A DNA stretch of 64,000 bases from Lodderomyces elongisporus (Eukaryota; Ascomycota; Pichiomycetes; Serinales; Debaryomycetaceae), in the NCBI RefSeq assembly GCF_030384665.1, contig NC_083674.1, positions 992,001-1,056,000 of the forward strand, given 5' to 3'. Below, in pieces: positions 28,802-40,062 of the stretch (position 1 is its first letter; the number at the start of each line of letters is the position of its first letter). The notes under the pieces are model-generated. The model was not told the DNA's origin, made no database searches, and saw only the letters and a program-made list of their open reading frames with translations. The position numbers and the translations under genes were made by a program.

Positions 28802-30610
28802 ATGAGAGTAACCAATCTTGTATCATCCTTAGCTATCGCATCAAGCGCACTATCCATTTTCAATGGTCTATTTTCGAATGAAGGTGGCCAAATTGTTCTT
28901 TCAAACGAGGAAGATGCAAGGGTTGACAAGAACAAAGCCAGTGCAGGGGACATTAAGTTGGAGGAATTGTTTGAGAATATAGGCTTTGAAACGCCGGCAT
29001 TGTTAACCAGAGCTTGGGCTGAGATGCAAGCAGAGCTTTCACCAGAAAAGATTGCTTCGATGATGAAGGATTTTAATAAAAGAAAGCACTCAAAACAGCC
29101 AATTCGGAAAGTGGGACAAGAGACACAAGAGGAAAAAGCAATAGCAAAGGAGAAGGAAGAATCAATGAAACCTGAAAAACACTTTTCCCAGCAAAGCCAA
29201 AATGATTTTGAGGTTTTGTCAAACAAAAAGTTCGAGGACTACTCTATGAGAGTCAAGTCGAATAACCCAGAGGTTTTGGGACTTGATAGTGTGAAGCAAT
29301 ATACAGGCTACATTGACGTACAGAGTATTGACCACCATTATTTCTTTTGGTTTTTTGAAAGTAGAAACGATCCCGAGAATGACCCTGTAGTTTTGTGGCT
29401 CAATGGTGGTCCAGGATGCAGTAGTGCGACTGGATTGTTTTTCGAGTTGGGTCCTGCATCCATCAACTCTACCTTGGAGCCAGTGCACAATCCATATTCA
29501 TGGAATTCGAATGCTTCTGTCATATTCTTGGACCAACCAGTTGGTGTTGGCTACTCGTATGCTGGGGGCGAAGACGAGGTCAAAAACACTGATACTGCTG
29601 CCAAGAATGTTTTTGTTTTCCTTGAATTGTTTTTCCAAAAGTTTCCTCAATTTAGCAAAAACAAGTTCCACATTGCTGGTGAATCGTATGCTGGTCATTA
29701 TATCCCGAAGTTTGCTAGTGAAATATTGAGCAATGCTGATAGGTCATTCGAATTAAGTTCAGTGTTGATCGGGAATGGTATCACAGATGCATTAATTCAA
29801 GCAGGCTCGTACAAGCCAATGGCATGTGGTGAAGGTGGCTACAAACCTGTTTTGGAAGAAAGTCAATGTGAGCAGATGGAACGCGATTATCCCAAGTGTG
29901 CAAGTTTGGCCAAGTTGTGCTATGAATTCCAAACTGCATTCACCTGTGTTCCTGCAGAATTCTATTGTGAGAATAAGCTATTCCAACCTTATGCAGAAAC
30001 GGGATTAAATCCCTATGACATTAGAAAATCTTGTGCCGAAGAGGGCGGAAACTGTTATGTTGAGATGAACTATATTGATGATTACTTGAATCTTGAGTAT
30101 GTCAAACGGGCCGTAGGTGCTTCCAATATCGATATCTTTACTTCATGCGATGACACAGTGTTTAGAAATTTCCTTTTCGATGGAGATGAGTACAAACCTT
30201 TTCAACAATATGTTGCTGAACTTTTGGAGAAGAATATTCCAGTGTTGATCTATGCGGGTGATAAGGACTACATTTGTAATTGGTTGGGTAACTACATGTG
30301 GGTTAACAAGTTGGACTACGAGGACGGAGAAATATTTGCAAGTTTGCCATTGCAACCATGGATTCCTCAGAAAGTGAGAAAGAGTGATGCAGAAGCAGAA
30401 GCAGAAGCAGAAGCAGACCAAAAGGGCTCTATATATAGTAGTACTGAATCTTCAGTTCCTGCTGGCCAAGTGAAGAATTACAAACACTTTACGTACTTGA
30501 GAATCTATGATGCCGGCCATATGGTTCCGTATGATCAACCAAAGAATTCGTTGGCAATGTTGAATGCATGGATACAAGGTGATTACGCTTTGGGATACTC
30601 TGCCAATTGA
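28802..30610 (+). CDS. PRC1: Carboxypeptidase Y-type vacuolar serine carboxypeptidase
   Basis: 602 aa from the ATG at 28802; the frame is open slightly upstream but lacks an ATG. The signal peptide MRVTNLVSSLAIASSALSI is followed by a ~150-aa propeptide. The mature S10 enzyme shows VLWLNGGPGCSS, the nucleophile in GESYAGHY (Ser295), the acid in YAGDKDYICNW (Asp487) and the base in DAGHMVPYDQP (His573). Paired Cys residues typical of CPY are present. In yeasts it is a proprotein matured in the vacuole, releasing C-terminal residues. I saw no QRPL-type sorting signal in the N-terminal propeptide; QPIRK near residue 100 is the closest. An E-A-E-A-E-A insertion (~530-540) lies in a loop before the catalytic His. 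Confidence 0.93.
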   Translation: MRVTNLVSSLAIASSALSIFNGLFSNEGGQIVLSNEEDARVDKNKASAGDIKLEELFENIGFETPALLTRAWAEMQAELSPEKIASMMKDFNKRKHSKQPIRKVGQETQEEKAIAKEKEESMKPEKHFSQQSQNDFEVLSNKKFEDYSMRVKSNNPEVLGLDSVKQYTGYIDVQSIDHHYFFWFFESRNDPENDPVVLWLNGGPGCSSATGLFFELGPASINSTLEPVHNPYSWNSNASVIFLDQPVGVGYSYAGGEDEVKNTDTAAKNVFVFLELFFQKFPQFSKNKFHIAGESYAGHYIPKFASEILSNADRSFELSSVLIGNGITDALIQAGSYKPMACGEGGYKPVLEESQCEQMERDYPKCASLAKLCYEFQTAFTCVPAEFYCENKLFQPYAETGLNPYDIRKSCAEEGGNCYVEMNYIDDYLNLEYVKRAVGASNIDIFTSCDDTVFRNFLFDGDEYKPFQQYVAELLEKNIPVLIYAGDKDYICNWLGNYMWVNKLDYEDGEIFASLPLQPWIPQKVRKSDAEAEAEAEADQKGSIYSSTESSVPAGQVKNYKHFTYLRIYDAGHMVPYDQPKNSLAMLNAWIQGDYALGYSAN

Positions 30611-32467
30611 GAGAGCCCACCAGGTAGTGTGAGTCATTAATGAATCACTTGAATGGTGTTTGTACAAACATATATATCTATATACATATATACATGTATA
30701 TGTATCTATACAAGAACTTATATATCACTTAGATGTCTTTCATCATTTTTTTTGGGAAAAATAAGAAAAGAGAATAATTTAAAAGGGTACTCGCTATGTC
30801 TTGCACGGTCGTTGTACTGACTTGGTGCCTTTATATAAATTTGTTTGTTTATATTGAAAATTGCTTCGATGTAAAGGATACAGAATAGCAATATTTTTTA
30901 CAATCCTTGAGAGTTTGGTTCTTTTCTTTTTCGCTCTCTTCAACAAGCTATAAACGAAAGGTATGTAAGTCTGTATGCACGTGATCTCGTTACTGCATTG
31001 CGATGTTAGAAGTCTGGTTGTATCCAGAAATGGAAGTCCAACTTCTGTTTTTGGAATAGCCAGTCGTGCACCTGTGCTTTAGACCAAATGGGATTTTAGA
31101 AGGAAAAAAAAAACTTTTATTATACTAGTTCAATATTTTTACTGTATACGGCAATTTAGTGGCCCATACTGGGGAAAAAAGAAAATTTGGAATTTGTTTT
31201 GAGATATGTGTTAGCTCGATTTGGAAACTTGTGCAGCAGTTGTAATTCACTATAAGATACTTTTGAATATTTGTGGAACTGTTCTTATGAAGTGTTTCGT
31301 ATTTCATATTGCTTCAACAATAAGTGTGTTTAGAAACTTTATCCTCTTTTTTTTTCTCTCTCTCTCTTTTTGTAGGACTTGCAGCTCTTCACCAGATGGA
31401 TCAAATAATTGTTTGCAAAGAAACAAAAGTAAGTTGTACATCATCAACTACTGTGTAAGTTGAGGAGAAGATGATTTCATGATGATATGCTAGTAATGTT
31501 TAACTGTCTAGCTATTTCATCTTTTTCTCTTTCTCTTCTATTTTTTCATTTAAAAGAACAATTTGCCAAAAAAACCTTTATCTAGAAAAAGCTCGATGGG
31601 CAACAACGATTTTGAACTTTCTAGGGATATGTAATCACCCATTTCTCGAGTTAAAAATATACTAGGAGAAACTCACTACAAGAGTAAATCTATCTTTGTA
31701 ATACCAAGCCAGCACTTGGAAAAAAACAAGTAGTAATAATACTGGAAATGAAAATAAAAGTAAGAAGAAAGAAAGAAAAAAAGAAAAAAAATAAAGACAC
31801 TAACCATCTGATTTCACATGTATTGATTTAAGCAAAGTGAGAGGTGCCAGTTTTGTAACTTAAAACCGTTTAGATTAACTAGCAAGTCGAGGTTTTTGTG
31901 TAATCTTTGTTCTTTTATGTTTTTTTTGGCGTTCTTATTTTTTTGAGGGCACTGTTTTTGTGATGTTACACACATTCATACCATCAACAGTATTACATAG
32001 CATTTAATCGCCATCACTAAACCTGAGAAAGGAAATAAGCCTCATGTTTCCATCCATTCCCAATATTTATAGTATAGTATTTTTAAACTAAATACAAGGT
32101 TGATGCAATTCTAATATAAATGCTCTACTTAATTTTATTTGTTTAGTTTCATTATTTTTTTTACTCTTTTCTGCATTTGGAGATCCAGTATCACAAACAA
32201 GTACACTTTAAGTAAGCATGTCAAGTAATTCCGATGAATCTTGTTACTTACCTACTTGTATATATACTACATTGATCCTCCTCCAACTTATCAATGTTGA
32301 CATTTCTCATTTCCTTTCTTTCTTTCTCTCTTTCTTTCTTTCCCTTTCTCGTAATCCCCCCTGCTTCCTAGTTTATAATCCTTCTTCAGTCGAATCTATC
32401 CTGCTCCTCCCCGCCAACTGTTTACTTTCGTTAATCTAATAACCTTTTATCCTTCACCATATCCAAA
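30611..32467. other. 1.86-kb intergenic region upstream of the GPI-protein gene
   Basis: Downstream of the CPY gene and upstream of the small wall-protein gene; both neighbours are on the plus strand, so most of it is probably a large promoter. Features: TATATA stretches at 30670-30715, GCACGTGAT at 30977, CT/TTTC runs near 31355 and 32307-32345. No ORF has convincing content. Confidence 0.7.
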
Positions 32468-32977
32468 ATGCAATTCAAATCTTTAGCCACCGTCTCAGCA
32501 TTGTCCGCTCTTGCTTCAGCAAACTTCCAGAATGTCACCACCATCACCACTGACGTTACCGTTACTGCTTTCACCACATACTGTCCATTAGCAACAACCC
32601 TCACATTAACCGTTTGTGATGATAATAACTCAAACTGCCATGCTAGTGAGGTAACTGTTAGTGAGCCACAAACCATCACCATCACTGAAAATTGTATCAT
32701 TCCATCTTCAATCGTAACTGAAGATTTCACAATCACCAGCACAGTGACTTGCGACAACTGCTCACCACTTTCCCAGACTGCTGCTTCGGTACAGGAACAA
32801 GAACAAGAACAAGAACAAGAAACAACTATTGCTTCAGTTGCACCAGCAGCACCAATTGCTTCGCAATCAGAAATTACCTCGGCTTACTACAATGTCACTT
32901 CATATGAAGGTTTAGGAGCCAAGAACATGGCTGGTGTTGCTGCAGGTTTTGTTGCCGTTGCTGCTGCAATGTTGTAA
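32468..32977 (+). CDS. Small GPI-anchored cell-wall protein (Pga59/Pga62/Spi1-like)
   Basis: 169 aa. Signal peptide MQFKSLATVSALSALASA. The core has FTTYCPLATTLT near 37-48, the TTYCP motif found in Sed1/Spi1 and Candida Pga59/Pga62-type wall proteins, plus paired Cys (TVTCDNCSP). Thr/Val-rich beta repeats predominate, with N-glycosylation sequons such as N-V-T. A short E-Q-E-Q run lies near 110-119. The end NMAGVAAGFVAVAAAML is a GPI-attachment tail, with the anchor probably on the G/A/N cluster before it. It probably becomes covalently linked to beta-glucan as a small structural mannoprotein. Which paralogue it equals cannot be told. Confidence 0.82.
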   Translation: MQFKSLATVSALSALASANFQNVTTITTDVTVTAFTTYCPLATTLTLTVCDDNNSNCHASEVTVSEPQTITITENCIIPSSIVTEDFTITSTVTCDNCSPLSQTAASVQEQEQEQEQETTIASVAPAAPIASQSEITSAYYNVTSYEGLGAKNMAGVAAGFVAVAAAML

Positions 32978-33820
32978 TAGCGCCTCGTGTGACTTTGTTA
33001 GTTTTTGCTCTTGTTCTTCATTTTGATCTTGTTTCAAATTTTATCTTGACTTGAAAATATCAAAAACACAAAAAAAAAAAAAATAGAAAACAAAATTTCA
33101 ACTTGATTTGACTAGATGTCATTCCTTGATTTTAATTCATTACGACATTTTTCGGTTAACAGCTTTTGACTATTCTTGAGGAGCCACCCACTGTTTTTGC
33201 TTAACATATACCTATCAAAATACTTTCTGTAACAATATTTTCTGTGCTTCCTGCTGTTTCTTGTTGCAATCAGACTTTCGACATTCTTGACCGTGATAAG
33301 TTATAGCATATACATGTTTAAAAACTTTATTTGCATATCCCTAAAGTAACATATATAGATTACTATCCCATGTCATTATTTAATATTTTAAGAACATTAT
33401 TATTTGCCTGGTGAGATTTATTTGAGCAACAAAGAAAAAACCAATTCTTTAGGTAATGTGGTTTCTCTGTAGGAAATAAAAACAGTTACTTTTTGTTAAC
33501 TACTTATTTTTAGTTGGTTTTTTTTTTTAGTGGGTTTCAATTTTGTAACCACTCATTCTAAAAACCACTGTACTCCACTCTCCATTCTCCTTACAATTTT
33601 GAAAAGTTCATGGCATACAAATGATAAAAGTCTATACGAACTTTTTTTTTAAAATAGAAAAAAAAAAAGGAATAAAAAAATACATGATATCTTTAACAAC
33701 TGGAGTAGGGTTTACATATATATGGCTAATTTTATTTATATCAAACCAAGCTGCATTTGTCCTTGAATGATCTCGAAATCGTTTTTTTTTTCAGTTATAG
33801 AATAAATAAAAAGACATATC
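32978..33820. other. Intergenic region upstream of the ECM5-like gene
   Basis: 843 bp, strongly AT-rich with A and T runs (33070-33083, 33519-33528, 33657-33670). No gene is seen. Confidence 0.7.
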
Positions 33821-36800
33821 ATGCATCTAGAGCAGGTTCATACTCAAAATCAAGATTATCAATATCGAGAGCAAGAACATGAGCAAGAACATGGGCAAGA
33901 ACATGAGAAAGAACATGAGCAAGAACATGAGCATAAGCGAGGACAAGAAAGTCAGTGTTTTGTCGCAAACTCAAATAGTAAAGAACCTGAAAAGGGATCC
34001 CTTTTGAATTTGCCGAAAACTTCACGATTTTTTGACAATTCGTCATTGCCAAGTATAGACAAGTTAGATTTAAATTTCCACAACCGTGGTAAACCACTAC
34101 TGATAAATGGGCAAAAGTCTGGGTTTACATACAACCCTCACAATAATGCCCAATTCTATGATCCACATTTGTCTCCGGTAAATGTGGACAACTTGCAAAC
34201 AAAATTCACCATTACTGAAACACCAAACACACTTTGGAATGAAATTCCTTTCTTTCAGCTAAATGAAGACCTGGCGAAAGACCCCGTGGCCCTTATAGAT
34301 AACTCTGAAGATGTCGGGAAACAATTTGGAGCTATCAAAGTCAAACTACCGTATATGAACCAGAAATTGATTCAATCCACCTGTTGTATCGACTTTGATG
34401 CTTTTAAGTTCAAAACTCAAACATTAGAAATAATACCAACAGAGGATGAATTTTACACGAGGTTGAGATTCTTGAAACAGCTATCTGACATTCACGAGAA
34501 GAACGCTAAAGCTAATGGAAATGCTCTGAGTTGTAAACATATTTCCAAATCAGAACAGAAGATAAAACGCGAGAATATGGATATAAACTCCGATTTCGAT
34601 GTGGCGAATGTATTGGAAACTAGTAAAAAACCAATTGACTTGTACAAATTATTCAAGTTGGTAACAATAAATGGAGGTTTTACTGAAACCAACACAGACG
34701 ATCATTTCTGGACTAAAACTTGTCAAACTTTGGGACTTGGAAAGGACCCCTCTGATAAGGGAATCAAAAACATGAATTGGCTTCGATTGGTTTACCAAAA
34801 ACTATTATTACCGTTGGAGAATCGCTTGAACGAATATTGTCAACAAGGACACGGCTTGGAAAATCATGTAAATGAAACCACAATAAAGACTGAAATAAAG
34901 AATGAAATTGCTATAAAGAATGAAATTTCAATCAAGGTAGATAGTGGTGCAGAAACTTTAAGTAACGGAAAGCGTAATATAGAACTGATTTTACCTCTGG
35001 GAAACAAGAGGTTAAAGATTGAATCTGAATGCGTACAGAGTGACATTCCACCATTGATTACCAACTCTGCTAAGCTGTTTAGTCGTCGTTTAGGAGCGAA
35101 AGTAGCCAAAGGCTTCTTAACAAGTTCAGCAAATGATATTGTGTTAAGACCTCCAAATACATTTACGGTTGAAAATACAGAAAAGCCGTTCAAAAGGAGT
35201 AAACGTAATGCAAACGGCATTGACAAAAAAGTGTACACTACAATCAAACCTCAAACAGAATTGGCATTCTGTTTGGATTACATAGAAAACGCTGATGACT
35301 ATAATAACGGTAATGATCATTCAACATTAGAAGCAAGAGACTCTGCCAATTCAAATTATACACTTCGGCAATTTATGGAGAAAGATTTGGCATTTCAAGA
35401 TTATTTGGTTCAAAATCTGACATTTTTCCACAAAACAGAGAAAGATAAACACACCATATCAGACAAGGACTTTGAAATACTTTATTGGAATTATACTCAA
35501 GAGAAAAAGCAATCAATGGTTGCAACTAGTGTAACACCGCAACCGCTTCTGCCATTGAAGCCACCACTGCCATCACACTTAGCTCGACAACCCGCAACAG
35601 AGGATTGGTTAAAACGTATAAAGGAGGTAGAGGCTGGGATCGATCTCTCGACTCGTGTACATGGTTCTGGGTTCTGCAAACCAAGCGAGGATTTGCTCGC
35701 CAAAAAGCGTTTATTTGCAAAAAATTCACACGCTGCAGAACAACTAACACAAGCAGCGGCATTGACCCTACCTTCGAACGAGGAGTATCTACAGGCAGCA
35801 CTGTTCCCGTGGAATTTGCACAACTTTTCTTCCTTGTCTAACCTGATTCTCGGTATCTTATCAGAAGAAGATTTTTTGGGACCAAGACTTCAAGAGCCTA
35901 GAATCAATATTGATATGACATTTTCTATTCGGAATTGGACCTGCGAGGATCAATTTACTCAATTAATCAGTTACCATCATTTTGGAGCTCCCAAGAAATG
36001 GATTTTTATTCCCGAGTCTGAATTTGAAAAGTTTGAAATGTTATTAGAAAAGGTTACACGCGAATACCGCTCTTTACCCTCCTCTTCTAATATATTTCCT
36101 TCTTCTTCGATTAATTGCTATGAGCCAGTTACCGCTCAAAAACTAGCAAGCATTTTATCCAAAGATGAGAATGATGTTATGAGTTTAGCTGCCTTTGCCA
36201 TAAAACACACGCATTTAACCTACTCCAATTTGAAAAGATTACCATTAAAGAATAATAAATTACATGCATTTATGAACCAACCAGCATTTCAACGTAATCA
36301 AGATATTACAATTACCTTAGATTTACTTGATAGCCACAATATCAAATATACAACTTCAATACAACATCAAGGTGAGTATATAGTAAAATATCCAAAGACA
36401 TATTCATTCAGTCAATCCTATGGATTTAACTGTACAGAAGACGTTAACTTTGCATCAAGTATTTGGCTAAATTATGCACTTGAAGGTGAAAAATGGGTTA
36501 CACAACAAGGCATATTGCCCAATTTCCTGGTATTTAAGCTCCTTGCATCGGTTGCAACATCGTATGATAGCGGGGAATTTATTTCTTTTAATGACCAAGT
36601 GTTTGCCAAGATCGCAAAGCTCTATGAAACAGTACTGCTGCGAGAACTACAACTTCGAGATCAAGTGCGAGCCCTAAAGATTAAAGAGTGTGGCATCTCT
36701 TTTGATGACAAAGAGCTACATGATATTGTAGCTGACGACAATCTTGAGTTTGCTTTTCCCACTCGAATACTCGTGTCAGATAAGAAATCAAATAAGGAAT

Positions 36801-39496
36801 CAATTCTGATGTCTATGGATACTTTTCTCAAACATCATGCAGGGGATCAAGATTTGTTTAAAGACTTGCACATTGAAATGCAAACGTATTATTCAGATGA
36901 CAAAATTCGATCCTTTTCAAAGATTTTTGGCGAGTATTCTGTTGATTTTCAGAGTTGGCTTGCAAACTTTGAGAATATAATGAGTGGTGAACTGGTGAAA
37001 GAACAAAGAGAAGAGAGGGAAAAGGAGCAGAAGCGAGATAGCGTAAGTGAACAAAAGAGTGATGGAAAGGAATCAGAGCTTTCTTTAAAGCATTACAAAC
37101 AATTTCTAATGGAAGGGGAAAAGATCTACTCATGTATATCTTCAACTTCCTTGAGTACCAGTGAGAGTTTTGACAAGGAAAAATTCCAGCGTTTCAAATC
37201 GCATCTTCTTTCTCTCAAATCATTTATAGCTTCTGCGACGCAATTTGTGGAGGATTGTCAAAACATTCTATCCTTGAAGCATCAGCAGCGCATTAGAAAT
37301 GTTCAAGATCTGTCATCTGGTGAGCGTTTGGTTTCGTTGCATGATCTTTTGAAATTAGTAGAAGAGATACCAAAATTAATATTTACGTGTCCCGAAATCG
37401 ATCAATTACTCGAACTCCAAAACGAAATGGAAAACTTTGACAAAGCTTGTCAAAATCTTATATCCAAAAAAAATAAGTCCTTGCAAGAAATTGAGGATTT
37501 GATAAACCTTGGGGAAAGTTTTGGTTTGATAATTCCTTCATTAGAGTTTTTGATTAGAATCAGAGATAGAATAAAGTGGATCCAGATCTACAATTTAATT
37601 GAGAAGGGTGTTGATCCATATGCCGATAAGAAAGAAGTGTTCACAATTGATGATTTAAAACTTTTCCACAAAGAAGGTTTAAGCATTCTTGCGACTCAAG
37701 ATTTGCAACGTATCAAAGGTATTGAGAAAATATACAATGAAAGTGTCATATTTGAAGATCAAGTTGGCAGATTCTTACACTACAATTTTGTACATGATCT
37801 TGATTTTGAAAAGTTAAATGCAATCATCGACGACTTTACGAACAAAAAGTTGTTCATATCCTTGAATAACTACAATAATTTGTCAAAGATCCATGCCAAT
37901 ATGAAACTTATACAACAATATAAGGAAAAAATATTCCAACAGCAACTGCAATTGCAGTACAAATACAGATACCCTGAGCTAAAGCAATTGTACAACTCTA
38001 TAATGGAATGTGGACTTAAATTCGATGTTATAAAAATCGAACAGATTTTACCATTGGCGGAGAAATGGGTCGAGAAAGCGTCACGCTTATTTGATAAGGT
38101 TAAGCTTTATACCACAATGAGGAGAAAAGTCAATTTGGACAATGTGAATCAAAAACTTACGATGAATGGGAAGTTAGTTGAAAACTTGCTCCGTGTATTG
38201 CAGAAAGCAGAGTTCAATTTATCTCCTGATGACGTTTACGAAAAATCGTCATCATATTTACAATCCATTAACTCCGAGGAAAATTCAAATTATTATTGTC
38301 TTTGTCGAGAGTACGAGAATGGTACAATGGTGGAATGTGAGTCTTGTAACGAGTGGTATCATGTACCCTGTGTCAAGACAATTAGCGATACCAATGCGGA
38401 ACATTACGAATGTCCGATTTGTCTCTTTTTTAAATCATTACAGCTGGGCACGCAACAAGAGCAGGGTGTAATTTTTTTGAATCAACTCAGTGAGGAGGAT
38501 CTTTATTCTGTGTATGAAGAGGTACGCAATTTACCGTGTCAGCCTGTGAATGAGGTGGACATATTGGCAGATTTGATCAATTTAGTGACAAAATTCAGAC
38601 AAGAATTTCAACATAGATTAACATGGATTAAGCAAGAAGAAATGGATTTGGTGGCAAAATTGGACGTTCTTCGATATGAAGTACGCAAATTATCTGGATG
38701 TGGAGTGCACTTTAAAGATTTTTCTCAAGAGCTAATTGGAATGCTGAAACAAACCATGGGGCTTATAGAGCTGCAGAAACAACAAAAAGAGCAAAATACA
38801 CTGGGTGTTGAACATCCACCACCAATTGCTGCTTTGGTTCCAGAAATAGCATTTAATACTCTGGCAAGCATGTTGGCTGATGTGACTCCTAGTAAAAATG
38901 ATTTCCATCAAAATTCTGTGGCTCCAATTTTGTCAAGCACTCAACTGGATGGTGCAACTTCGCAGAATTTGAGAGTGCTTAATGAAGATGAAAACAAACC
39001 TCAGTTAATAGTCAACAAAAGGGATACTTTGGAAATTGATACCAAGAAAAAGAGCAGTGATAACAACAGAAACAGCGACTGTTTGTCCCAAGAGTTATCA
39101 TTTGATGATGGTGGTAGTGGTGTTGGTAGTGGTGTTGGTAGTGGTGTTGGTAGTGGTGTTGGTAGTGGTGTTGGTAGTGGTGTTGGTAGTGGTGTTGGTA
39201 GTGGTGTTGGTAGTGGTGTTGGTAGTGGTGGTGTTGGGAATGGAAAAAAATTACTTTCGAATAAAGTTCATGATGATGGATGTTCTAACTCATTGGGAAC
39301 TGAATTTGAATATAAAGATGATACTGCTGTGGTTTTTTCAGCGAATGGCGAACCCCTAGATAACCACAACCGAAATCAAATTCAAAATCAAAATCATCCA
39401 ATGGAAGCTAAAATTCAACAACTTGTGCATGACGTATACTCAGACAATAACCTTGAGCCTTCTTCCAATGATATAACAAAAAATTTAAACAACTAA
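33821..39496 (+). CDS. ECM5: Ecm5-type JmjN-ARID-JmjC-PHD chromatin protein with catalytically dead JmjC
   Basis: 1891 aa with KDM5-family order. A JmjN-like segment is near 135-185 ([17 protein letters not shown]). The ARID is ~270-345 ([31 protein letters not shown]). JmjC is ~665-880, then a long helical PLU-1-like region, then a PHD finger ~1491-1537 ([34 protein letters not shown]). In the JmjC, the H-x-E/D iron ligands read W706-T707-C708-E709-D710, and the distal His position (A-Y-H-S in KDM5) reads T-Y-S862. Both histidines are therefore gone and demethylase activity is not expected, as for S. cerevisiae Ecm5, which works with Snt2 and Rpd3 in a histone-deacetylase complex. Low-complexity inserts are E-H-E-Q repeats at the N-terminus and G-V-G-S repeats at ~1765-1805. 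Confidence 0.85.
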   Translation: MHLEQVHTQNQDYQYREQEHEQEHGQEHEKEHEQEHEHKRGQESQCFVANSNSKEPEKGSLLNLPKTSRFFDNSSLPSIDKLDLNFHNRGKPLLINGQKSGFTYNPHNNAQFYDPHLSPVNVDNLQTKFTITETPNTLWNEIPFFQLNEDLAKDPVALIDNSEDVGKQFGAIKVKLPYMNQKLIQSTCCIDFDAFKFKTQTLEIIPTEDEFYTRLRFLKQLSDIHEKNAKANGNALSCKHISKSEQKIKRENMDINSDFDVANVLETSKKPIDLYKLFKLVTINGGFTETNTDDHFWTKTCQTLGLGKDPSDKGIKNMNWLRLVYQKLLLPLENRLNEYCQQGHGLENHVNETTIKTEIKNEIAIKNEISIKVDSGAETLSNGKRNIELILPLGNKRLKIESECVQSDIPPLITNSAKLFSRRLGAKVAKGFLTSSANDIVLRPPNTFTVENTEKPFKRSKRNANGIDKKVYTTIKPQTELAFCLDYIENADDYNNGNDHSTLEARDSANSNYTLRQFMEKDLAFQDYLVQNLTFFHKTEKDKHTISDKDFEILYWNYTQEKKQSMVATSVTPQPLLPLKPPLPSHLARQPATEDWLKRIKEVEAGIDLSTRVHGSGFCKPSEDLLAKKRLFAKNSHAAEQLTQAAALTLPSNEEYLQAALFPWNLHNFSSLSNLILGILSEEDFLGPRLQEPRINIDMTFSIRNWTCEDQFTQLISYHHFGAPKKWIFIPESEFEKFEMLLEKVTREYRSLPSSSNIFPSSSINCYEPVTAQKLASILSKDENDVMSLAAFAIKHTHLTYSNLKRLPLKNNKLHAFMNQPAFQRNQDITITLDLLDSHNIKYTTSIQHQGEYIVKYPKTYSFSQSYGFNCTEDVNFASSIWLNYALEGEKWVTQQGILPNFLVFKLLASVATSYDSGEFISFNDQVFAKIAKLYETVLLRELQLRDQVRALKIKECGISFDDKELHDIVADDNLEFAFPTRILVSDKKSNKESILMSMDTFLKHHAGDQDLFKDLHIEMQTYYSDDKIRSFSKIFGEYSVDFQSWLANFENIMSGELVKEQREEREKEQKRDSVSEQKSDGKESELSLKHYKQFLMEGEKIYSCISSTSLSTSESFDKEKFQRFKSHLLSLKSFIASATQFVEDCQNILSLKHQQRIRNVQDLSSGERLVSLHDLLKLVEEIPKLIFTCPEIDQLLELQNEMENFDKACQNLISKKNKSLQEIEDLINLGESFGLIIPSLEFLIRIRDRIKWIQIYNLIEKGVDPYADKKEVFTIDDLKLFHKEGLSILATQDLQRIKGIEKIYNESVIFEDQVGRFLHYNFVHDLDFEKLNAIIDDFTNKKLFISLNNYNNLSKIHANMKLIQQYKEKIFQQQLQLQYKYRYPELKQLYNSIMECGLKFDVIKIEQILPLAEKWVEKASRLFDKVKLYTTMRRKVNLDNVNQKLTMNGKLVENLLRVLQKAEFNLSPDDVYEKSSSYLQSINSEENSNYYCLCREYENGTMVECESCNEWYHVPCVKTISDTNAEHYECPICLFFKSLQLGTQQEQGVIFLNQLSEEDLYSVYEEVRNLPCQPVNEVDILADLINLVTKFRQEFQHRLTWIKQEEMDLVAKLDVLRYEVRKLSGCGVHFKDFSQELIGMLKQTMGLIELQKQQKEQNTLGVEHPPPIAALVPEIAFNTLASMLADVTPSKNDFHQNSVAPILSSTQLDGATSQNLRVLNEDENKPQLIVNKRDTLEIDTKKKSSDNNRNSDCLSQELSFDDGGSGVGSGVGSGVGSGVGSGVGSGVGSGVGSGVGSGVGSGGVGNGKKLLSNKVHDDGCSNSLGTEFEYKDDTAVVFSANGEPLDNHNRNQIQNQNHPMEAKIQQLVHDVYSDNNLEPSSNDITKNLNN
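33879..33938 (+). repeat. In-frame GAACATGAGCAA 12-bp repeat
   Basis: About five 12-bp units encode E-H-E-Q / E-H-G-Q near the ECM5-like N-terminus. Confidence 0.9.
39112..39234 (+). repeat. In-frame GGTGTTGGTAGT 12-bp minisatellite
   Basis: About ten nearly perfect 12-bp units encode G-V-G-S near the C-terminus of the ECM5-like protein. The near identity of the units implies recent expansion. Confidence 0.95.
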
Positions 39497-40062
39497 ACGC
39501 ATTCTTTAGAATTTCCTTTGAAGAGCATTAAAATGATATTCTGCGTACAGGCAATGCCAACATCACGGCTAATGTGGAAAAAAACACTATTCTGTACTTC
39601 ACGCCAATCGCATTAATTACATTAAACATTATAACGGATTTGTTTAAGATTGTGACTTTATAATTGTTAAAGAATAAGAATAATGCCATGGGACTCCTAT
39701 TTAAATAAAAGTAACTTAAAGTAACTAAGATGTAATTAAAAAATATTCTAGTACATATTTGCTCAAATGTTCTAAAGTCTAATATGTCACGTGTGTCCTA
39801 AAATAATCTTAAAATTTGAAGCACATCAAATCTCGCGTACCCGCCTCATTTTTTCTATGCTCTCCGCGTTTGTTTTCGAATACATGAAATATGCTTTTAA
39901 ACAAACTTTTTACTCTAGATACTCTTGTTATACAAGTCATTTTCTCCCAGTTCTTTTCATCACCCTACAAGTCTAGATCATTTCCTTTTCCTTTGTTTTC
40001 TTTCCTTTTTTTTTGGATTTTTTTTTTTGTTTTTCTTTCACATTCGACATTTTTTTTAACAA
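39497..40062. other. Intergenic region
   Basis: 566 bp between two plus-strand genes. GTCACGTGTG (39786-39795) is an E-box about 270 bp before the next ATG. A pyrimidine-rich block (39975-40060) runs up to the start. Confidence 0.65.

Noticed and set aside
30961..30969. GTATGTAAG, a splice-donor-like sequence in the 1.86-kb gap
   Set aside because: No convincing upstream coding exon with an ATG and no coding exon downstream could be joined to it.
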